Assembly (NCBI RefSeq): GCF_014490555.1
Contig: NZ_CP061032.1
Location: 1,674,001 to 1,738,000 of the forward strand
Reading direction: 5' to 3'
From: Corynebacterium lujinxingii
Lineage (GTDB): Bacteria > Actinomycetota > Actinomycetes > Mycobacteriales > Mycobacteriaceae
DNA length: 64,000 nucleotides
Positions 62,526 through 64,000 of the stretch are shown here, in pieces. Position 1 is the stretch's first letter. Each line of letters opens with the position of its first letter. The translations under genes and the position numbers were made by a program. The notes under the pieces were generated by a model. That model was not told the DNA's origin and did no database searches. It saw only the letters and a list, made by a program, of their open reading frames with translations.

Positions 62526-63085
62526 ACCAGCCCCTCCCCCGCTTCCTCGAGCGTGATCCCGAGATCGTCGAGTGTGGGCCAGTCGGCTGGGATCGCGGTG
62601 CCGCGCAGGTTGGCGTGCTCGGCGGCCAGAGCAACTGCCTCGGTGCCGAAGCGAAGGCGCTCCGGGCCTTCGGCAAGCGCGTAGGCAATAAGCACGTGGA
62701 GGCATTTCACACGCTCCGGCATGCCGCCGCCGGAGAAGTCGGTGCCCAAGTCATCGATAGCGTTGCGCTCAGCGAGGTAATGCTCGTGCGCGGCCTGGTA
62801 GTCGCGGCGCAAAGCCTCCCCTTCCTCAGTGTCGGCGTTGAGGCGGGATTCCATCCACTTCATCACTTGTGCGACCTCGAGGCGGGACGCCTCGGCGGTC
62901 AGGCGCGGATCGGTGAGGTAGTAGAGGGTGGGAAACGGGGTGCCGTCGTCAAGCTTTGGCGCCGTTCTCACTACCGCTGGCTGATCGTCGGGCGTGGTGT
63001 AGGCGATTTCCAGAACACCGCGCGGGGTGCGGCCGAGCTGCTCGGCAACGGTGGCCAGTTGTGCGTCAGTTGGAGGGGTGTGCAT
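62522..63085 (-). CDS. DUF501 family protein
   Basis: A 187-residue protein of the actinobacterial DUF501 family: LGRTPRGVLEIAY near 18-30, FPTLYYLTDPRLTAEASRLE near 50-69 and a C-terminal MPERVKCLHVLIAYALAEG block. A conserved Cys-His pair (KCLH) is visible in the last. The function is unknown; the gene always sits between a septum-formation protein and ppx in this group. ATG 63085 is preferred; the frame continues upstream only as antisense of the next gene. Confidence 0.88.
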   Translation of the reverse strand: MHTPPTDAQLATVAEQLGRTPRGVLEIAYTTPDDQPAVVRTAPKLDDGTPFPTLYYLTDPRLTAEASRLEVAQVMKWMESRLNADTEEGEALRRDYQAAHEHYLAERNAIDDLGTDFSGGGMPERVKCLHVLIAYALAEGPERLRFGTEAVALAAEHANLRGTAIPADWPTLDDLGITLEEAGEGLV

Positions 63086-63090
63086 GCGGG

Positions 63091-63615
63091 CTATTCTCCC
63101 ACATGCTCCTCCTCTACCGCTGCCGGCACCGCGCGCAGGGAATCCCACAGCACCTCGGACCACTCGCGCTCGTCGGGGGTGTCGTCGGCGGCGGTGGTGA
63201 TGTTGTCGGGGGCGGACATGCGGGGGTCGATGATGCGCCAGACGGTTTCGCCCTCCTCTACCACGCCGAGGCGACGACGAGCCTCCTGGCGGATGAATGC
63301 GTCGTCCTCGTACATGGCGATGTCGCTCTCCAGGGCCTGCTTCTGGGCCTCGAGACGCGCGATGGATTCCTCGGCGCGCGCGATCTCGGCACGGCCCTCG
63401 TAGTAGTTGCGCAGGGGTGCAGCAATCGCCAGCAGGACGAGCAGGATCACGCCGATAAGGATGGCCACGCTCGCCATGTCCTGTTTCGGAAAGGCCCGCG
63501 CGCGCATGGTGCGGGAGCGTTGTTTGCGCTCGCGGGCGCGCTCGGCACGCTCCGCGTCGCGGCTGGCGACGGGCACCGTGTGCGACTTGCGGGGACGTGG
63601 CGGGCGCTTCTTCAT
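63091..63615 (-). CDS. Septum formation initiator family protein (DivIC/FtsB-like)
   Basis: A 174-residue protein: a basic cytoplasmic N terminus of about 45 residues (KKRPPRPRKSH), one membrane helix (about 48-68, ASVAILIGVILLVLLAIAAP), a short coiled coil (72-105, AEESIARLEAQKQALESD) and the motif FIRQEARRRLGVVEEGE that defines DivIC/FtsB proteins. It is expected in the divisome with FtsL and FtsQ. It lies 5 bp upstream of the DUF501 gene. Confidence 0.9.
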   Translation of the reverse strand: MKKRPPRPRKSHTVPVASRDAERAERARERKQRSRTMRARAFPKQDMASVAILIGVILLVLLAIAAPLRNYYEGRAEIARAEESIARLEAQKQALESDIAMYEDDAFIRQEARRRLGVVEEGETVWRIIDPRMSAPDNITTAADDTPDEREWSEVLWDSLRAVPAAVEEEHVGE

Positions 63616-63626
63616 AGGTAAGCAGT

Positions 63627-64000
63627 CTAGATGCGCTCGAGGATTTCGCGGACTGCGGCGCGGCAGGCATAGCGGTCGCGGAGGTCGTCGATACGCTTGT
63701 TGAAAAGCTCGGTGGCCGCGGCGTCGTCGGCGACGAACTTGCGGATGTCGCGCAGCTCCGCCTCGAGGCGCTTGTACGACGGCAGGTCGCCGGCGTCGGC
63801 GAAGTGCTCCGGCAAGTGGAACATCAACTCGGTGCCCTTGGCGCGGTTGACGTTCACGCCGATCGCGGTACCCATCTCGAAGACCAGCTCCGGGTCTAAC
63901 TCGTCGGGGCGGGGGTGCTCGGTGGCGATGCGGTAGCCGAGGTCGAAGTCGTCGAAACGCATCGCCATCTGCAGCTGCAGGTTGGCGCGCAGCCACGACG
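63627..64000 (-). CDS. Protein of unknown function, 5' end outside window
   Basis: The frame is open to the right edge: SWLRANLQLQMAMRFDDFDL lies upstream of the first internal ATGs (63968 and 63962) without a stop, so the true start may be beyond 64000. The visible part is mostly helical and acidic, with KRLEAELRDIRKFVADDAAA and a C-terminal CRAAVREILERI. I do not recognise the family. It lies 11 bp before the septum-formation gene on the same strand. Confidence 0.6.
   Translation of the reverse strand, partial: SWLRANLQLQMAMRFDDFDLGYRIATEHPRPDELDPELVFEMGTAIGVNVNRAKGTELMFHLPEHFADAGDLPSYKRLEAELRDIRKFVADDAAATELFNKRIDDLRDRYACRAAVREILERI

Noticed and set aside
62525..62705. Longer N terminus for the Ppx/GppA protein
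   Set aside because: The extra 60 residues are an out-of-frame reading of DUF501; the ATG at 62525 gives the family start and an ATGA junction.
1..64000. CRISPR array or prophage
   Set aside because: No regularly spaced repeats and no phage structural or integrase genes were seen; the only mobile element is the IS21-family copy.

Overview
The window looks like a chromosomal segment of a Corynebacterium or close relative. The flanks are GC-rich and keep the actinobacterial order known from mycobacteria: COG1579 zinc-ribbon protein, Nif3-like protein, HAD protein, low-molecular-weight tyrosine phosphatase, SURF1, DUF3052, aceE on the left, and septum-initiation protein, DUF501, Ppx/GppA phosphatase on the right. 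A single-chain homodimeric-type pyruvate dehydrogenase E1, frequent GTG/TTG starts and probable leaderless starts fit this group.

Layout. 1-12.9 kb: mostly core genes (zinc ribbon, Nif3, HAD/PTP pair, SURF1, tRNA-Val, DUF3052/aceE, an alpha/beta hydrolase with a surface protein, a stand-alone acyl carrier protein with a HAD phosphatase, and a GabD-type dehydrogenase). 13.2-14.8 kb: a small AT-richer insert with a polytopic membrane protein and a short companion whose 3' end runs antisense into the next gene. 14.8-24.9 kb: transporters and catabolism (DMT exporter, DUF4190/DUF4352-type protein, two tandem TRIC/UPF0126 channels, nucleoside hydrolase with MFS transporter, serine hydrolase, DUF4230 protein, AbgT transporter). 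24.9-27.4 kb: a two-gene AAA-ATPase/RloB cassette resembling the AbiL abortive-infection system, lying between abgT and a divergent 340-bp second copy of the abgT 3' end. 27.9-31.7 kb: envelope proteins, tRNA-Asn and a reductase/DJ-1 pair. 32.1-34.8 kb: an IS21-family element inserted in a decayed ornithine-cyclodeaminase-like gene.

35.3-58.8 kb is the striking part: an AT-richer surface-glycan locus holding a Wzm/Wzt-type ABC exporter, at least five glycosyltransferases, two heparinase II/III-fold domains (one fused to a membrane anchor, coiled coil and GT4 glycosyltransferase in a 1451-residue protein), three asparagine-synthetase-like proteins that all lack the N-terminal glutaminase cysteine, a DUF6270 protein and a small coiled-coil protein. 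Just beyond a CAT-anticodon tRNA lie wecC and wecB, which supply UDP-ManNAcA. Together these suggest (inference) an exported uronic-acid-containing, possibly amidated, teichuronic-acid- or capsule-like polymer. A run of ten C residues upstream of the 1451-residue gene could allow phase variation.

61.6-64 kb returns to core genes. Several intergenic regions, mostly convergent ones, carry long near-perfect inverted repeats; one family occurs twice, 12.5 kb apart.
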